Below, in pieces: positions 63,221-64,000 of a stretch of 64,000 nt of DNA. The translations under genes were made by a program, and so were the position numbers. Positions within the stretch are counted from its first letter, which is position 1, and the number at the start of each line of letters is the position of its first letter. The stretch covers positions 1-64,000 of the forward strand of contig NZ_PDCP01000008.1 of the NCBI RefSeq assembly GCF_002553505.1, given 5' to 3'. The stretch is from Mycolicibacterium agri (GTDB lineage: Bacteria > Actinomycetota > Actinomycetes > Mycobacteriales > Mycobacteriaceae). A model generated the notes under the pieces. It was not told the DNA's origin and did no database searches. It saw nothing but the letters and a program-made list of their open reading frames with translations.

Positions 63221-64000
63221 TCAGCCGCCCAGGCCGAGCAGGCCGACCATGATCGGCAGCAGGATGACGATCAGGATCGCGCCCGCGATGTCGAACGTGA
63301 TGCCGGAGCGGATCATCGTGGTGATCTTGACGACGCCCGAACCGTAGACGATCGCGTTCTGCGGCGTCGACACCGGCAGCATGAAACCGAACGACGCGGC
63401 GAACGTCGCCGCCAGCGCAGGCACGAACGGGTTGACGCCGGCGGCCATCGCAACCGGAATGATGATCGGCACCACCACGGCGGCCGACGCGGTGTTGCTC
63501 GTCGTCTCCGACACGAGGATCGCCAGGATCACCGCGAAGATCGTGATGGGCACGATGCTCGACAGGCCCAGCGCGTCGTTGATCGACGTGCCGATGGTCT
63601 CGGCCAGCCCGGTGTCGGCGATCAGCGACCCGAAGATGATGCCGGTACCGAAGAGAATGATTGTGCCCCAGTCGATCTTGGCGGCATCGCTCCAGCGCAG
63701 GGTGAACTCGCGCTGCTGCCAGTCCGTCGGCAGCAGGAACAGCAGCGACGCACCGAACACGGCCACCACGCCTTCGTCGAGCCGGTCGCTGACGAATTCG
63801 TATGCGCTGGAGTCGGTCCCGGTGATCAGCGCGACGATGCCGGGGAAGACCCACAGTGTCACCGTGATCCCGAACGCGATCAGCGTGTTCTTCTCGGCCC
63901 GCGACATCGAGCCCAGCTTCGCGCGCTGTTCCGCGACGTACTCCGCGACACCGTCGATCCGTTTGATCTCCGGCTTGTTCAGCCGCAGCAGGATCAGTGC
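63221..64000 (-). CDS. SLC13/DASS-type anion permease, 5' part outside the window
   Basis: The last 259 or so residues of an inner-membrane carboxylate/sulfate transporter; the frame stays open to the window edge (reading LILLRLNKPEIKRIDG before the first internal Met). Hydrophobic segments, the SETTSNTASAAVVVPI motif (SNT substrate/sodium site) and MLPVSTPQNAIVYGSGVV near the C-terminus are hallmarks of the divalent-anion/sodium symporter family. Substrate (dicarboxylate or sulfate) cannot be decided from this part. Confidence 0.88.
   Translation of the reverse strand, partial: ALILLRLNKPEIKRIDGVAEYVAEQRAKLGSMSRAEKNTLIAFGITVTLWVFPGIVALITGTDSSAYEFVSDRLDEGVVAVFGASLLFLLPTDWQQREFTLRWSDAAKIDWGTIILFGTGIIFGSLIADTGLAETIGTSINDALGLSSIVPITIFAVILAILVSETTSNTASAAVVVPIIIPVAMAAGVNPFVPALAATFAASFGFMLPVSTPQNAIVYGSGVVKITTMIRSGITFDIAGAILIVILLPIMVGLLGLGG

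Overview
The window is chromosomal DNA from a mycobacterium, most likely a fast-growing environmental species. It is GC-rich and carries several mycobacterial hallmarks: an MmpS/MmpL pair, an MPT63-like (DUF1942) secreted protein, a DUF732 protein, a PknH-type sensor-domain lipoprotein, an L,D-transpeptidase, an F420-dependent LLM oxidoreductase, an ESX-style WXG protein and a complete recC-recB-recD operon. No rRNA, tRNA, transposase or CRISPR array could be supported.

Region 1-9,020 is visibly less GC-rich than the rest. It holds a compact three-gene minus-strand module. An unrecognised 702-aa protein comes first, then a 317-aa protein with a winged-helix-like N-terminus, then a very large (about 1830 aa) DEAD/DEAH helicase ending in a DUF1998-type cysteine motif. 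That helicase architecture is shared with DruE of Druantia and relatives in DISARM and Dpd systems, so the module is a candidate anti-phage defence operon. The two partner genes match nothing I can name.

Region 9,100-16,900 is ordinary: a TetR regulator with a half-site-rich operator and a divergent membrane protein, a DUF6328 protein, asnB with two small upstream genes, a NERD-nuclease/UvrD-like helicase behind a tiny leader ORF, and an MpaB-family oxygenase with a palindromic operator. Region 16,900-20,450 is again lower in GC. It contains an ESX/WXG-type polymorphic-toxin candidate flanked on both sides by paralogous small immunity-like genes.

Region 20,480-33,900 is mostly cell-envelope and transport: an MFS exporter, small membrane proteins, a sensor lipoprotein, MmpS/MmpL, a serine hydrolase lipoprotein, an F420 oxidoreductase, an MPT63-like protein, a MOSC protein and an L,D-transpeptidase. 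Region 34,000-45,455 looks like one catabolic locus for a nitrogen compound: flavin monooxygenase, RidA, DUF1028, M20 amidohydrolase and aspartase on the plus strand; an aldehyde dehydrogenase and a trimethylamine-dehydrogenase-like flavoprotein on the minus strand; then a divergent APC permease and a LysR regulator.

Region 45,771-57,564 carries DNA helicase and repair genes on the minus strand: a Pif1-like helicase with exonuclease-like and BRCT domains, a FUSC membrane protein, then recD, recB and recC. Region 57,800-61,893 is a translationally coupled APC permease - CocE/NonD hydrolase - patatin operon. The end holds an HD-domain protein, cyanase and the 3' part of an SLC13-type transporter cut by the window edge.

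Two families of intergenic hairpin-like repeats (63 bp and 58 bp) lie just after gene ends. In two places the last codons of the neighbouring gene are duplicated beside the 58-bp repeat.
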